Part shown: positions 31,141 through 46,100 of the stretch, in pieces | Position numbering within the stretch: the first letter of the stretch is position 1 | How the letters are laid out: each line of letters starts with the position of its first letter | DNA from: Agriotes lineatus | Taxonomy: Eukaryota; Arthropoda; Insecta; Coleoptera; Elateridae | Reading direction: 5' to 3' | Assembly (NCBI GenBank): GCA_940337035.1 | Contig: OW679197.1 | Span: 38,260,466 to 38,324,465, forward strand | Length of the DNA: 64,000 bases | The notes under the pieces: model-generated | The model's input: the letters and a program-made list of their open reading frames with translations, nothing else | The model's database searches: none | What the model was told of the DNA's origin: nothing | Made by a program: the position numbers and the translations under genes

Positions 31141-34100
31141 GTATACAATGAAAGAAACTTAATTTAGAAACACTAACAAAATATTTTTAGCGCTTAGCAG
31201 ATGATTATAGCAAGTCTCTGAACTTGCCAAAGGAGTCATGCTATGCTGCAATTTCCGAACTACAGACGCACGCTTTGGAGAAGTTAAAGCAGCGTAATCG
31301 TTTCAAGGAATCTGGAATTGCTACTTTAAAAATTAAAATTCTAAATCAAAATGGACCGCCTAAGCTAATTACAAAGGAGGTTTCTTTGGCTTTGTTGGGC
31401 TCTGACCTTAAACAAATTGTAGCCGGGTACATGGAAACTTCTCAAGATAGGTGTGGTATAATAAATGTGTAATTTTTATCTATTTGACTAACCGTTTGAC
31501 TTACTAGCTGTTGTGTTGTATTAGCAATGTACTACATATGAAATTCTAGTATTATACACTTACACCAAAAGCAGTAATTGTGATAAAAAATAGAAAATTT
31601 GAGAACATGCTACTGTTGCATAAATTTCTGCAATGAAAGGATCAATTATCTTATTAATTAGTCTAGCAAAAAATGCTATTGAGCTGACTTTTAATGACTT
31701 ATTTTTGTAACAGATTGAAATTAATTGCAAGTGGAAAACTAGTACATGAAACGGAGAGCCTACACAGTCAGGGTGTGCAAAATGGGCAACAGGTTTTAGC
31801 AGTTGTATTAAATGAATCTGTAAATGAACTACGAGAAGCTGAGAGCCGAATTCAAGAAATTGAAAGTGTTAGAGCTGATACTCAGCTTTTGGCATCCGAC
31901 GATGATCATTATATGGAGGTATTAATAATAACTGCTTGACATAGCATTAGCAATTATTGGCTTGTGTTTTAATTGATACTTATTGTAACAAAGCTTGAAG
32001 ACCAGGCAGGAAACCCAATACGAATGCCTCCAAATGAGCGCAAAGCTCTTATGGTTGCCATGGCACTACATGAGAAGGGCCGTTCTGCATTGAAGAAGGC
32101 AGATTATGCACGGGCTCTGATTTTCTTTCTGGATGCTGACAAGGAATTTAGGTAACGATACATAATATGAATTAAACATTATTTAATTACTATTTTTGTA
32201 GTCAGTGTAATGCAGATGTGTTAAATATGGTTGACAATTATGCATTGTTGGACCTCGATATAGCATGGTGTTATCTTTGCCTGCAAAGTGTAAACCACCT
32301 TCCAGAAGCTTTTACCAGGCTCAAACGATGTGAGACAATGTTTGAGAAGAGTTATGGACCAAATTTAGAAAGAGTTATTGCTTTAAAAGGGACACCAGGT
32401 AAATACTTATAGCTGTAGTTGTTTGTGTTTTTTCAAATTTTATTATTTTGTTTAGCAGTACAAAATAATTTAGTTTTTCATCATAGAATGGCTGGGGTAT
32501 TAATTATCATGACTCATAATGATAGTAGTTGTAGTTATGCGACGCGGCTTTTAGTTCTCACAACCTATTGGTTTGTATAAGTAAACAGTGAATTTTTTAA
32601 AGTGTACTGATTAAAAGCGCATGTAGATGAGAAAACCTTATTTATTTTATGTAATACAGATGGAACACAACTTTAAGTTTTATATAAAAACTAGATTCTA
32701 AAATAATATCTTTTAAATGTTGCTCCGTTGGCGAACGCAAACCTCTGCTCGTTGAAACGGAGTGATTATTTACGCAATTTAGTTCAAATTTATCACGTGG
32801 GCTTTTGTAATTCTCTGATTTTCTACTGACCCTTTCTTCCTGAATCGATGTACCCATCTTTTTATTGATTTAGAGGAAAAAGCAATATTTCGATTAAGCA
32901 TTCGTTTGATATCACGTTGAGTTTCAGTAATCGAGTCCTCTTACAAAATAATCATATCTACATATTCATCTTACTGTGGTTAGTCATATAAGTCGAATTA
33001 AACACTTAATAGCTGACGTATCTTAATTTTCATGTTTATAGATATTAACGATACAAGTTTGATTATGAGCATCTTAACGAAACGAGTTTGATTACAGAAC
33101 GAGGCGGTGAGCCGAAGCTCCAATCAAACGAGTTTCGTTAGTGCCATAAGCAAACATGTATTGTTCAAAATCTTATCTTCATCAATGAATTTTAGTCTAA
33201 TTTATTCTTTGTTTTGTACAAAAGAGTGCAGTAATACAGCTCTTAACGATACTCAAATTGGTTTGGTAAGTAGTCTATAACAACACCAATGAAGATAAAA
33301 TTAATTAACACTCAAACAAATGTTTTTTATTTTTTTAACTCATTGTTTAGTTAACTCAAATATCCTCTGCTTGAACTTAAAGACATAAATTACTACCTCA
33401 GTTTGTAAAGAATGCTCGTTAATTTATTCAGCTTTAACTTGATTTAAATTTATTTTGGTCCACTTTAGCTACCTTTTCACCACAAAGCAACCACTAATAG
33501 AGCGATTTCTCCCATAGTAAGCTTGTATAAAAGTTTCAGCGCCCTACAACGGGTGGGCCAGAAACTATTCCAGCAAGGCGGCAAAATTTAAATACGCCAT
33601 TACTACGATATTTGTATTAATCAAGGATATGCCGTCAACAGCAATACAAATTTTGCATATACATAATTTGCTTTACCAGAATCTCGATTTTAAAGTTTTG
33701 AACCGCATAAATCGGAATATGCAAAATCTTTATAAGTTCTGAAATTTACAATAATTATGGAAAATTCTAACAAAATATTTGCGAATAACAAATATATTTT
33801 AAGTAATTCAAATAGCAATATTGTTTAATAAGTATTGTCAATCTTACAATAGTCGTGCTCAATTGCAACAATTTACTTTGGTTCAAAATGCTTTTCACGC
33901 ATTTTAAATGATTTGTCGGTGTCAGTTTGACGTATGAGTTTACTATTTACGCACTTTTCAAAAAGCGGACAGGTGACACCAGCGCCTCCTGACGGTTGGG
34001 CCAATCTCTAACAATTATTTGATTTGACAGATGTATTCAGAAAACGCTTCGATTAGTAGGTTTTTCTATGCCGTTGGGAAATTTGTGTCTCCTACACTAA

Positions 34101-37100
34101 ATCAACACAATTTGAAACAACACTTCTTCACATACCGACCCATCATTAATTATAGTTTGGTTCACAACCTTGCCGGGTGGCGACACTAGCGCCCTACGAC
34201 GGGTGGGCCAGTCCCTAACAATTACTTGACAGTTGCATTTAAGAAACTCCTCTATTAGTGGTTGCTTTGTGCTTTTCACCTCCATATGTTATGAAACCCC
34301 CTGTATAGATTATAGCAGGGTGCCAATTTCAACCCCTTAGGGATGGAATTTTGCAATATTATTTTAATTGCAAAATGGAGGTTTTGATTAGAGTAAAATC
34401 GTGAAATCTGTTTTTAGATATTTGTATTAGCAACCTTTGCAAGCAAATACGAAGGCGATATCTCGTCCGCAGTAAGAAATATTGAGGAATTGCAACCCCC
34501 ACTGGAGGTCGAATTTCAAAAAATTCATTTTTAGCACTACCTTACGTAACAAAATAAATCTTCCTACCAAATTTCAAGTTTCTAGTACCAGTGGTTACGG
34601 CTTTGCGTTGATTAGTCATGGCTTTGATTTTCTTATATATACATATATAGATCTGAGAAGCGAGTCCTCGGTTGAAATCCCAGGGTGGGTGGAATTTTTC
34701 AGCAGCCTTTGCGTTCAGTACCGGGTGGGGTTGAACACCAAATTAACTGTGCTCTACTCAGAACCACAGATCTAAGAGATAGAGTAACAAAGTCCACACC
34801 TAACACAATGGTTGTTACGCAAGCTCAAAAAGCATGCTCGAACTTTGTAACCCGAATCCGGAGCAAGTTGAGCATTGTACCGCCAGATCCTAGCGTACAA
34901 AGCATCAGCCTCTATACCGCTTAGGTAACAAGAGGTGCTGGTGTAATTGCGTGTAGGCTGCCTCTGAATTAACTAGAGAGTAGTAACAACTGCACCATGT
35001 GAAACCAGCCGGGGAACCCCAACCTCAACACGGCGCGTCCCCAGGTGGCGGATCGGGGAACGCCCTATAGATATATAGGGTAGGTGTAGAATACACCCGC
35101 GGACCAAATAGGGGCTGGTAGGGGGCAGCAGTATCTACCAGTACTAGGTTGGGGCTGTTAACAATAGTTTTGGACAGGTTGAACACTAGATTTCCTCAAG
35201 CTCAGCTGTAACAGCAATGATGGTTGATGAACTGCGGTATAGAAGGCCACGGGAGACCACTATACTATTATATCCCATGAACACACCTTCATGTAATATA
35301 AATGACTTCAAAAATAGTTGTAGTATCTGGCGATCCGACTAATAATTGGCGCTTTCCCGAGTCCGGGTCGGGGAGTGTGAAATGGGTTACCGGCCACGAA
35401 GATGTAGATCACCAGGCATCTCGCGGAAATTGTGCTACTGGTGCAAACACACGTATAAATCGAAGACAGGAGAAAAGAATTGCCACATGGAATGTGCGGG
35501 GCTTAGTAAACCCAGGCAAGCTACATATTATTGGAAGAACTTTAAAGCAGTATAATATTCCATTAGCCGGATTAAGCGAAACACACTGGTTAGGCAGTGG
35601 ACACTTTAACATCGATGAGCATGTTGTATACTATGCTGGACACAACGAAATCAGAAGAAATGGAGTAGATTTATTATCAGTAAAGAAATAAGTAAGTCTG
35701 TCTTAGGATATTATCCACTGAACAGCAGAATAATAGCTATAAAAATTATGACAATACCTGTGATAACTAATATTATTCAACTATACGCCCCAACTACGGA
35801 TGCAAGCGATGAAGAGATCGACGAATTCTATTCGCAAATTCAAGAAATAATTGATAAAATCCCCAACAGAGAGTTATTGATGATAATAGGAGATTTCAAT
35901 TCCAAGATAGGAATTACTATACATGATGACCATATTCGCAGAACAGTTGGTAAATACGGTATAGGCTTACGTAACGAGAGGGGGGAAAGGCTTATAAAAT
36001 TCAGCCTCGATAATGATCTGACTATAGCAAACACAGTCTTTCAACAACACAAAAGAAGGTTATATACTTGGACGTCGCCTGATCATCAACATAAAAATCA
36101 GATCGACTTTATACTAGTAAAAGCAAGATGGAGATCAACCATCAAAAACTGCAAAACCTTTCCCGGTGCAGACTGTGGCTCAGACCACCAAGTACTGTCT
36201 GCAACAATACATTTAAAATTGAAAAAAATAAACAAAAAAAGTGCAAAAAAGATGTCTATACAAGATACAGGAAAATATATGCAAGAGGTTAAACGAGAAA
36301 TAGAACAAAAATACCCATTTGATGAAGTGACCTCTGCCAATGAAATGTGGAATATAACTAAAGAATGTATTATTAAAGCTCAGAATAAGGCACTTAAACC
36401 AACTGAAAAAACTAAAAAGCAGCATTGGATTTCCGATGAAACACTTCAAGTTGTAGAAAGTCGTCGGAAACTTAAAGCCACCGGCAATATGAATGATCAA
36501 AACAGGGCGGCTCTGACTCATTTAAACAGAGAAGTGCAGCGCCTATGCAGAAGAGACAAAAATACATATATTAGCAAAATTTGTGAACAAGCAGAAATAC
36601 ATTCAAACACAAATCAGACAAAAGATCTGTTCAACAAGATTAATATACTAACCAAACAGTTTCAACCAAGGTCGTGGGCTGTAGAAGACATCCAAGGCAA
36701 CACTATTACCAACATAGATGAAATAACGGAAGTTTGGAAGCAATATTGCTGTGAATTATACCAAGAGAAAAACCTGGGGATCAGGAACATTTCACTAGAT
36801 GCTTACGATGAACGTGAACCTGAGATACTAAAATCGGAAATCAAAGCAGCAATTAAACGTATAAACCCTAACAAAGCGGTGGGTACTGACGGGATCACGA
36901 TAGATGCCATCACTTTAATGGAAGAAACAGGTGTAAATATAATGCACTCTATATGTAATAAAATTTGGACAAATGCTGAATGGCCTGATGATTGGACACA
37001 ATCAATATATATCCCACTGCATAAAAAAGGGTCTACGAGAAAATGCGAAAATTATCGCTTGCTAGCCTTAATCTCGCATACTAGTAAAGTGTTACTCCAC

Positions 37101-40100
37101 GTAATAAATGAACGCCTAAAAAACTTCCTAGCAACACAAATACCTCAAGAACAAGCCGGATTTGTTAGAGGAAGAGGGACGCGTGAACTCATATTGAATA
37201 TTAGAAAAATGATTGAGAAATCACGAGAATTTTACACTCCTATTTATATGTGTTTCATTGACTACTCGAAGGCTTTCGACTCTATTAATTGGCACAAATT
37301 GCGGGAAGTTCTGCTGGACATGGCAGTGCCCAGACACTTAATTCAGCTAATATCACAGCTATACACACAAAGTCAATCAAAAGTAAGAATCGATAATCAT
37401 CTGTCCAATAATTTTAAAACTAAATCGGGAACGAGACAAGGATGCATATTGTCTCCACAACTATTTAACATCTATGCCGAATATGCAATGCGCAAGACTC
37501 TGGATAATTGGGAAGGTGGGGTAACTATAGGTGGAAATAAGATAACGAATCTGCGATACGCAGATGATACTACTATTTTCGCCAACAATGCAGAAGAACT
37601 GCTCGGGCTGCTAACAAATCTGGAACATGAAAGCAATCGTATTGGATTATCCATCAATAAGAAGAAAACAAAAATTATGATAGTCGACCGTGCTAATGAA
37701 AATAATCCAGATATCAATAAAATTGGAGAATATGACGTAGTACCACAATTTGTTTATCTGGGATCGTTATTAACAAACACCGGAGACACTACTAAAGAAA
37801 TACAACGAAGAGCTGAAATGGCTAAAATTGCAACCAGGAAACTGCTGAAGATATGGAAAGATAACCATATTAGTAAGAGAACCAAGGTACGACTGGTAAA
37901 AGCTTTAATCCACCCAACTTTCCTCTACGCATCGGAAACATGGATCGTTAGGGAAAAAGATAAACGAAAAATTGACGCCCTAGAAATGTATATTTGGAGA
38001 CGAATACTGAGGATACCATGGACAGCTAGAAGAACTAATGTATCGATACTCGAAGAACTAGATATACAAGAGCGACTGTCTATCACTATAGAAAATAGAA
38101 TATTGTCTTTCTTTGGGCATATTTCACGAAGAAACGATGACAATTTAGAGCGTCTGGTAGTACAAGGTGATGTAAATGGGAAAAGACGAAGAGGAAGATC
38201 GCCTATGAGGTGGGCAGACCAAATCTGCCGAAAAACTGACCTCACGCTACATCAATCCATGCACGCAGCTGAAGATAGAACTGCATGGCGCCACAGAATT
38301 AAACAATGACCAGTGCAACATTAAGGTGTCACGACGCCTCGTTTTTGAGGCTACGACTGTAGAGAGAACAAGAGGTAAACGATAATACATACATACATAC
38401 ATATGGGTTGGAATCTGAGTTTAAAGTAAAGTAATTACTATATTTGTCAGAATAAAGTGCCTAATAAAATCAAATTAACACAAAGAGGTTTGCTACGTGC
38501 AGGTATGAAACATAGAATTCATGTTAGCCAATATAAAATACATTTTGTGAATGATTATAAAAAGGTATGAGGCGAAGGAATGATAATATTGCAATAGAGC
38601 AAATGAATAAGGCAAATTAATAACTATAAGAAGAAATTACCAAGTCCTTACTTCTACTTGGCAAAATATGCAAGAAAAATAGACAGTTAAGTGTTGTTTA
38701 AAATTTTGGTGAAAAGCAAACTGAGATTCAAACATTCTAAAAGGAAGTGAGTCAATAAACATACGTGAATAAACAATAAGAACATTTAATAACAAGTACA
38801 GTGCGCCAACAGACAATTAAAGACTGAACCAATGTGCACAGTAATTTAGTTTATAAGAGTTGTGTAGTTTTAGTTACTGTTAATAATAATTAATATAAAA
38901 TGTACTGTATTTGAACTTAATTAATATCCGGTTTTTGTAAATTTATTAGTAGATAGGCAATTGTTTATAACCGTTGAGAGGAGAGAAACAGTTGAATAAA
39001 TTATTTGATGTCACACCTAAATTTTCTCTGTGTTTAATTAAAGATTTCTCCTATTTATCATTAACTTACATGAAAATAAATCATACCACAGTGATCAGTG
39101 CAATTTGAAGTTTCTATACAAGTGTGGGCAACGTTTTCTACGACAAAAAGTTGTTTTCCAAGTGAAGCCGTCCGATCTTGGCATCGGCACCAATGAGGCA
39201 GCTACAGGTTCGACACCAGCTAAACCAAGGATAAGCAGGACCGTGTGGACGTTGCAGAGCATTGTGGGCACCAGCAGCAGCGAGACCAGTAACCCCAACA
39301 CCCGGTACAGCGAGTTCCAGAGGAATTCCAACTCAGGCGCCTGTTCGAGGAAGCTACCGTTCACAAATGCAATAAGGCCCAAATAAGATTATTTGAATAT
39401 TTACCTGATTTAACGTTCACAAAAGTTAGAATTTGCGAATCAAACGACATGTTATGCGAGGTTAGGAACCCCTTTGTACATTTGATACCAGTTCATTGTT
39501 GCGCAGCTGCATAGTAAAATCGAATGGGAACGCAGTGGCGTGCCGTTTTAAATAAATTAATAGTGAAATTGTCATGAAGCCACCCTTTGATGAGAGTTGA
39601 ATCTTTACCGGAGCTAGCATATTTTAAATGATAATTACAGTCATAAAATAAGAGAGAGGGCATAATACAATTTAATTGGAAGCAATAAAATTAGAACCTT
39701 AAATAATAACTTATTAATATTAACGTGGTGTGGTGGAGTATATTATACGATTACAATATATCTTATTCTAAAGTCTTACCTTAGAGAGCGATTCTATCAA
39801 GTTAAGGTTTACAATGCTTTATCCCGCTACCACCCCATAAAATCTGGAGTACCTCAAGGTAGTGTCCTCGGTTTGTTTTTATATTTAATCTTCACTGCGG
39901 CTATAGCCAACCCTGGCGACACCACATTGGCCACATTTGCTGCTGATACAGCAATCATGACATCTGATACAAATCCAGACATAGCTTCTGCAAAGCTACA
40001 AAATCACCTGAATCAATTTGATAACTGGCAACAACGTTGGAAAATCAAAGTTAACAAGGAAAAGTCGACACAAATCGCCTTTACTTTGAGGCGGAATACC

Positions 40101-43100
40101 TGCCCTCAAGTTTACTTAGCTGGTGCTTCAATCCTGGTAAAACCGATTGCCAAATATCTAGGCCTTCACTTAGATCAGAAGCTCAATTGGAAAGAACCAT
40201 ATATATAATACACATATATTGCTAGTAGGGCCTGGAAACGTCCGAAAACATTACGGCGCCGACATAGTCTCACTTAGAGTATAACGCATCTCGTGCGCAT
40301 GCGTGAGAATTCAAACTCCGCCTTTAGAAGCGAATTTTAAACTTGACCACTTCCCCATTGGGCGGACGACGCCGCCGCGCTTGCGCACAGCTTACCATTA
40401 TACATTGAAGAGTTGATTGTCTGTCTCACTTCCTTGGTGAGTTTCCCACTCATAGCCGCTAGCAATATAATAAGTATTAGATATATGGAAAGAACACATA
40501 TATATGCTGGCTGTTTCCTAAAAAACTCCGTAACCCATAACTCCGTTGTTTTAAATTTTAGACCCAACAAACTATATATATTCTTAAATGGCACGACAAG
40601 AGCTACCTTTTGACACACGCCCGTTCGTAAATATCTTTCAACTGTTTTGAGCAACAATGTTCAACTTTTTTATTTTAAATGGAACACCCTGTATATTTTT
40701 ACATATTTGGATTCAGGATGAAATTCTGCATGCAGTAGTATGCTTCCATTTGTTTTTTGGACATTTAGAAATGTTTAAAATAACTTTTTAATATTGCATG
40801 TAGACAGTAGTCTACAGTACCATAAAATTTTCAAGTGTGCCGTGGAAAACAATCAGAATGTTGAAATATTTTATTGGAAACAAATTTAAACAAAACTACA
40901 AAACGTATCTACAAGTATTGCTCAAACTAACCGCCACCTTGTTGAACCATATATATAATACACATATATTGCTAGTAGGGCCTGGAAACGTCAGAAAACA
41001 TTACGGCGCCGACATAGTCTCACTTAGAGTATAACGCGTCTCGTGCGCATGCGTGGGAATTCGAACTCCGCCTTTAAAAGCGAATTTTAAACTTGCCCAC
41101 TTCCCCATTGGCCGGACGACGCCGCCGCGCTTGCACACAGCTCATCATTATACATTGAAGAGTTGGTTGTCTGTCTCACTTCCTTGGTCAGTTTCCCACT
41201 CATAGCCGCTAGCAATATAGTAAGTATTAGATATATGTGTTGAACACACAACTGACATCTTCTAGTTACTCCATTGGTTGCATTCAATATCAAATTGGGA
41301 GGTATTTCGCGACAAACATTGATAATCCTCTGCCTCAGAATTTCTTCGTTTTCTGGACGTGTTAGATAAACACGATCTTTAAGATAGCCCCAAAACCAAA
41401 AATCTAGGGGCGTAAGATCGGTCGAACGTGCAGGCCACCGAACTGGTCCATGCGTTCCTATCCACCTTCCACCAAATTTGGCGTTTAACCAATTAACATT
41501 TATTCTGGCGTTATGCGGGGGAGCCCCATCTTGTTGAAAATAAACTCTATTGAGTTCTGCAAGAGGCAATTCGTCCAAAAAAATTTCAATGTCCTCAGCC
41601 AAGAGTTGATGGTATCTTTCGTGATTTAGGTTGCCATCTATGAAAAATGGCCCAACCAATCGCTCTCCCAAAAGACTGCACCAAACATTCACACTAAATC
41701 TTCCTTGAAAATTAGTTTCAACGATAACTCTTGGATTTTCCTGGCTCCAATATCGGTGGATGTTTCGGCACTCTTTTAGTTTACACCCCCACTTACACCT
41801 GGTTTACGATTTTTGTATTTCATTTAAATGTGGGGGTGTAAAGTAAAATAAGGTTTACGGCAGATTATTTAGTTTACACCCCCACCTACACCTGGTTTAC
41901 GATTTTTCTATTTTGCTTAAATGTGGGGGTGTAAACTAAAATAATGTTTACGAGCAGCTTATTTAGTTTACACCCCACTTTTTTCCATTGTTTTGCATTG
42001 AAGCCTTATGATTTTAATTGCGAGATTAGGTTAGGTGAGTTTAGGTTAGGATAGGAAAGGATAGGTTAGGTTAGGTTAGGCTAGGTTAGGTTAGGTAAGG
42101 TACGTTGGCGTGTTGTGCCTGGTGTGCGCTCACGGCGGTAGGTGGCACTAGTGGTGGATTGGCTTGTTACATTCTCTTTGCAAATAGCAGAAGTTTATAA
42201 ACGTGAATAATTTGTTTTACTTAATTTTCAATAAAAAGTTTGGGGTGTAAACTAATTTAGTTTAACATAGACTATAATTTAGTTTACATCCCCACATACA
42301 ACTGATTTCTGATTTTTCTATTTAGCTTAAGTGTGGGGGTGTAAACTAAAAAAGTACCCATAGACTATAATTTAGTTTACACCCCCTAAATGTGGGGGTG
42401 TAAACTAAAAAAGTACCGATGTTTCTATTAAAAAATGCCATTGTTACTAAATGTGCATTCATCTGAATAAATAAATTTCCTACAAAATATCGGATCTCGT
42501 TGCATCATATTTAAATAAAAATGGCAAAATTGCACTCTTCGACCTTGATCATTTTGCTCTAATGCGTGCACTTTTTGAGGTACGTACGATTTGAATTTGT
42601 GCTTTTTCAGTACTGTATGTACAGTTCGCATTGATGATCCAATGGTACTCGCAATTTCCCGAGTAGACGTTGTTGGATTTTCTTGGACACTAAGAAGAAC
42701 ATTTAATTCTACATTTTTGCGAAATTGACATACATCGCGCTTGGGTTTCTTCAAAGCTCCATAGTTTCTAAAATTTTCATCAGTTCTTCTAAATTTGCGA
42801 GGTTCTGGAACTTCTCTGTTCAGAAAGCGGTCGCTATAAAGGCGCACTGCTTGGCCACGATTTTTATTGCATTTGAAATACACTTGCAGCATGACAAAAT
42901 GAATAAAAATACAAGAGAAACTGCAACACTGACGCTTAAATGACGTTTATTGCGTTGTGTATTCTGATTGTTTTCCACGGCACACTTGAAAATTTTATGG
43001 TACTGTACGACTGTCTACATGCAATATTAAAAAATTATTTTAGACATTTCTAAGTGTCCAAAAAACAAATAAAGCCTACTACTGCATGCAGAATTTCATC

Positions 43101-46100
43101 CTGAATCCAAATATGTAAAAATATACAGGGTGTTCCATTTAAAATAAAAAAGTTGAACATCGTTGCTCAAAACAGTTGAAAGATATTTACGAACGGGCGA
43201 TGTCAAAAGGTAGCTCTTGTCTTGCCATTTAAGAATATATGTAGTTTGTTGGGGCTAAAATTTAAAACAATGGAGTTATGGGTTGCAGCGTTTTTTAGGA
43301 AACAGCCTGTATGTGTGCGAGTTTATTTCTACGGCCGGGGCCGTCTCTCGCTTCCTATTCGCCAGGCGCGTCTGTCACGCTCCCTCTTCTTGGAGACCTC
43401 TTGCTATCATTGTTTCCTTTATATCTTGTCTCCAGTTTCTTGGAGGTCTTCCTCTTTTCAATCTTTCAGGAGGAACCCAATTTAGAATTTTCTTGGGCCA
43501 GCGGTTTTCAGGCATACGTTGTACATGCCCATACCATATTAATCGCTTGGTCTCTATTGTTTCAATTATGGAGTTCTGAACGTTCATCTGGTTTCTTATT
43601 CTTTCATTCGTAATATGATGGAGCCTAGATACACCACAGGACCTTCGCCAAAAGTCCATTTCCACCGCACTCAATTTCTGTTTATCCCTCTTGTTCAGTT
43701 CCCATGTTTTGCAGCCGTATGTAGAGATACTCTCGACAATTGTTTTGTAAATTGCCTTCTTGTTCTTTTTAGTCACATTTTTGCTCCATAGGATCGAATT
43801 CAACTGTCTAATTGCCCGTCTTCCCTGGCTTGCTTTGTTTATAATATCTTTATTACTTTTTCCGGTGTCCGAAAGTATCGCTCCCAAATACTTGAAGTCT
43901 ACAATTTTTGATTACATCGTTTTCTAAATTAAGATCGCTTCCCTGCTCTCCTATAACCAAGTATTCGGTTTTCTTTAAATTTATCTCAAGTCCCCATTTT
44001 TTATATTCTTCTTTGATCTTCCTTAGCATATAAGATGAGTCATCTTCGTCACCAGCTATTACGACTTATGCGTCCGCGAATAATAAGGTATAAAGCAGAT
44101 CGTCAGCTACTGGTATGGCCATGTTGCCACATTTTTGTTTCCAAGATTTGAGTGCGACTTCAACATATATTTTAAAAAGAGTAGGAGCATGAGAACAACC
44201 CTGACGGAGGCCTTTTGTTATTTCAAACTCTTGAGATAGTTCTTTTCCGAGTTTAACAGAGCTAGTACACTGTTTATAGAGGTTTCTTATAGCCTTATAG
44301 CCTCTATTGACACTAGTATTTTCCATACTCGCCCACAACTTATCTAATGGGACGGTGTCATATGCCTTCTGGAGGTCAACAAACGTTAAATGAACCGCTC
44401 GTCCACGTGCCATCTTTTTCTCTATCAGGCATTTTAGAACAAATATTCCGTCTATACAAGATCTCCCAGCCCTAAAACCGTTCTGTTCTTCTGATTCTTT
44501 TAAGGTTTCTTCGAGCCTTAGTTTTAAAACTCTTTCGTACAATCTAGTCATTGAACTGATTACGCTTATGCCCCGGTAGTTCTTACAATCCTGTCTATTT
44601 CCTTTTTTATAGATTGACGTAATGTCCACGTGAATCGATGAATGTCTTTGTGTTGGAACCACCCGTTAGTTATTTTTAGAGGATGTTTGATGGCACAATT
44701 CAATTAGTCTTTCTTCGTTGTCATTTAGGATGTCTTCTCCATATTTACCAACTACGGGTACGTCTTTTCTTCCAGTTCTGCCGTTGAAATCGCCCATTAA
44801 CATAATTTCTTTGCGATCGCTTACTGAATTAAGCAATTTTGTCAGTTCTGCATAAAATTTATCTTTAACATCTACGGCAGCATCTTCGTTAGGTGCATAC
44901 ACCCCAACTAAAACAACTTCATGGCTCATCAAATTCAGTTGAACTTTTACAATTCTGTTACTTATTTGCTTGCTCCCAAGAGTTTATGCACTGTTTAAAT
45001 TTGTTCTTTATTATTATAGCGACACCACTACGAGCCCTTTCTTCCTTAGGAAATCTGCTATGTATACATATATATCCCTGTTTTTCCTCTGTACCTTGTC
45101 ATTTCTTTTTGGTTTCTGTTAGTGCTGCTATATCTATATTGAATTTTTCGAGTTCTTTTAGGACTTCTTCATATATAGTAGATAAGCTCCGAACATTCCA
45201 TGTACCTATACTCCGTCCTATAATCCGTCCTGTTTCCGAGGCTTGGCATAAGGAAATTTAGCGATTTAGTACTTCAAGTACTATTTTTACTAGGAACGAG
45301 GTGCTGGCCCATTGCCTAAACCCCCAACCTGGAGGGCCAGGTAATTTTTTGTCATGGTTTTCTTCCACTAGACCGAATGTCTTGACTGGACTATAGAGTT
45401 CGGTCTACCCTTTTTTCACATTTGGGCTCTATCCCTAGACCAATTGCCGTCTCCGTGGTTTATGAGGTTGGTCTACCCGTTGACAGCCACCCGCTTCGGG
45501 TCAAACGTTGTCTAAGTATGTTTAAATTGCCATATCTGGCTACCCTCAACTTAGTTTGGCCTGTAGGTCAATACAGTTTTCCAGGGTGTGGTGTGTGGAG
45601 TCATAAGTTGAGAATTGGGTGTCTTGCGAGGATCAATCATGTCATGCCACCCTCCATCTACCACACAAGGTGCGACCGCCTAACATCAAAGATACTACCT
45701 CTGCAACACAACCCTACCCCCCACAAGAACACATAAAGGCCAAAAAAACACAACTAAACCTAAAAGTTAATCAAATGCACTGGTTGCTTGGGAAAAAATC
45801 GCAATTACTGCTCCAAAATAAATTAACCATCTACAAAATGAGCCTAACGCCGATCTGGACATGTAGTATTGAGCTCTGAGGATGTAGAAAACCCGTTCAA
45901 CACTAAAATATTACAAACATTCCAATCAGAAATGCTTTGCATGATTGCGAATGCCCCTTGGTATGTTTCCAACCAGACTCTCCATGATGACCTTGGCATA
46001 CCGTTCGTTAAAGTTGTAATCAGCACCCATGCCAACAAATCTGAAATGCTTAGTATCGGTCATAAAAATCAGCTCGTAAGAATACTCTGCCAGCAACATC

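Larger units (their letters stand above)
41238..42892 (-). pseudogene. mariner transposase (DD41D-type), split by insertions
   Basis: The N-terminal part (42428-42892) has a helix-turn-helix region and EIASTIGSSMRTVHTVLKKH, KVHALEQNDQGRRVQFC and the first catalytic D in FIYSDECTF. One extra T near 42435 then shifts frame. A 651-bp element interrupts the gene at 41767-42417. The C-terminal part (41250-41757) has YWSQENPRVIVETNFQG, LVGPFFIDGNLN, the second D in YFQQDGAPPHNA and the third in WPARSTDLTPLDFWFWG. I count 41 residues between the second and third aspartates. The last codons continue at 40905-40947, beyond the 290-bp insertion. All three aspartates are intact, so the original enzyme was probably active. 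Confidence 0.85.
40505..43309 (-). mobile_element. mariner-like element with ~350-bp TIRs, carrying two nested insertions
   Basis: Arms at about 40505-40865 and 42955-43309 are inverted copies starting at GGCTGTTTCCTAAAAAAC, with TA just outside (40503-40504 and 43310-43311). Between them is a transposase gene on the - strand, split by a 651-bp and a 290-bp element. Without these the element would be about 1.87 kb. It landed in the tail of the non-LTR element at 43312-45724. Confidence 0.85.

Noticed and set aside
31224..31472. Stand-alone 82-codon gene
   Set aside because: It is NUB1 exon 2 reading through its donor site at 31451.
39105..39386. Open frames on both strands as a host exon
   Set aside because: No splice context, no family resemblance, and they lie next to a repeat copy in an intron.
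41087..41247. C-terminal ~50 residues of the 41087-41692 frame as part of the transposase
   Set aside because: They are translated from the 290-bp inserted element, not from the transposase gene.
42024..42100. Telomere or chromosome end
   Set aside because: The TTAGG-like run is short, imperfect and lies inside a transposon within a NUB1 intron.
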